Below the pieces are notes generated by a model. It worked only from the letters and a program-made list of their open reading frames with translations, was not told where the DNA came from and made no database searches. DNA of 64,000 nt from Tolumonas osonensis (lineage in GTDB: Bacteria > Pseudomonadota > Gammaproteobacteria > Enterobacterales > Aeromonadaceae), in the NCBI RefSeq assembly GCF_014202415.1, contig NZ_JACHGR010000006.1, positions 203,939 to 267,938 on the forward strand, read 5' to 3'. Positions 63,958 through 64,000 of this stretch are shown piece after piece. The translations under genes were made by a program, and so were the position numbers. How positions within the stretch are numbered: position 1 is the stretch's first letter; every line of letters starts with the position of its first letter.

Positions 63958-64000
63958 CGCTCATACTCTAGCGGCGACAGCCCATTATTGGAACTATGCT
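63908..64000 (-). mobile_element. IS3-family insertion sequence, 3' end of transposase (partial)
   Basis: On the minus strand the last 26 codons read HSSNNGLSPLEYERQYF-KEAKSRLVK-stop (stop at 63918-63920), the typical end of the IS3-family orfB integrase (NNGLSPLEYE). The sequence TGAATCGCCACTACTT starting at 63908 looks like the terminal inverted repeat. The rest of the element is beyond the window. It cuts into the aldo/keto reductase gene. Confidence 0.75.

Overview
The window looks like a chromosomal segment of a facultatively anaerobic gammaproteobacterium with a large sugar-catabolism repertoire. Galactitol PTS, GalR-type and YjjG/TrxC-type proteins read like the Enterobacterales/Vibrionales/Aeromonadales group. 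Base composition and gene mix would suit an Aeromonadales genus such as Tolumonas, but this is a guess from protein resemblance, not a placement. Coding density is high, genes are often coupled by 1-4 bp overlaps, and I saw no rRNA, tRNA, prophage or CRISPR.

Region 1 (1-7997) is a galactitol operon, gatA(partial)-B-C-D-Y, closed by a strong terminator, then a DeoR-family regulator (gatR-like), a xylulokinase-like FGGY kinase and a PAS-GAF-GGDEF diguanylate cyclase. Region 2 (8174-12324) is a tightly coupled five-gene cassette: thermostable-hemolysin/GNAT-like protein, AMP-dependent acyl ligase, heme-oxygenase-like diiron oxidase, short-chain dehydrogenase and exported TPR protein. It looks biosynthetic, with an unknown, probably acyl-derived, product, and is the best candidate for an undescribed system. 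It is followed by decayed kinase and GGDEF fragments. Region 3 (12889-19424) carries an NmrA-like reductase, two LysR regulators, a membrane-anchored metallo-beta-lactamase-fold hydrolase, a Bcr/CflA efflux pump and an AraC regulator.

Region 4 (19730-31135) is an arabinoside locus: a lipoprotein GH3 glycosidase, thioredoxin 2, a GH51 arabinofuranosidase, a complete sugar ABC transporter, a LacI regulator and a GH43 enzyme. Region 5 (31185-36706, minus strand) has a GNAT acetyltransferase, an amidinotransferase/dimethylargininase-like enzyme, an N-carbamoyl/allantoate-type amidohydrolase, a LuxR regulator and a polyamine-type binding protein, which suggests catabolism of a guanidino or ureido compound; an Lrp regulator follows. 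Region 6 (36844-44300) is mixed: three small-molecule exporters (two LysE/RhtB, one EamA), a PanB of actinobacterial appearance, PhzF, a MocR regulator, a GFA protein, an AraC regulator and an S4 RNA-binding protein.

Region 7 (44421-54899) is a GalR regulon: galR, a sugar ABC transporter with an embedded GH2 beta-galactosidase, and a divergent GH36 alpha-galactosidase. Three near-identical 16-bp GalR-like operators lie upstream of galR, the transport operon and the alpha-galactosidase gene. Region 8 (54925-64000) holds a ParB-like small protein, a CusF-like and a cupredoxin periplasmic protein, a HAD phosphatase, a PAAR/effector-like/membrane protein module of type VI secretion appearance, YjjG, Nudix, AraC, LysE, a frameshifted carboxymuconolactone-decarboxylase-family gene, and an aldo-keto reductase whose 3' end runs into an IS3-family element that leaves the window.
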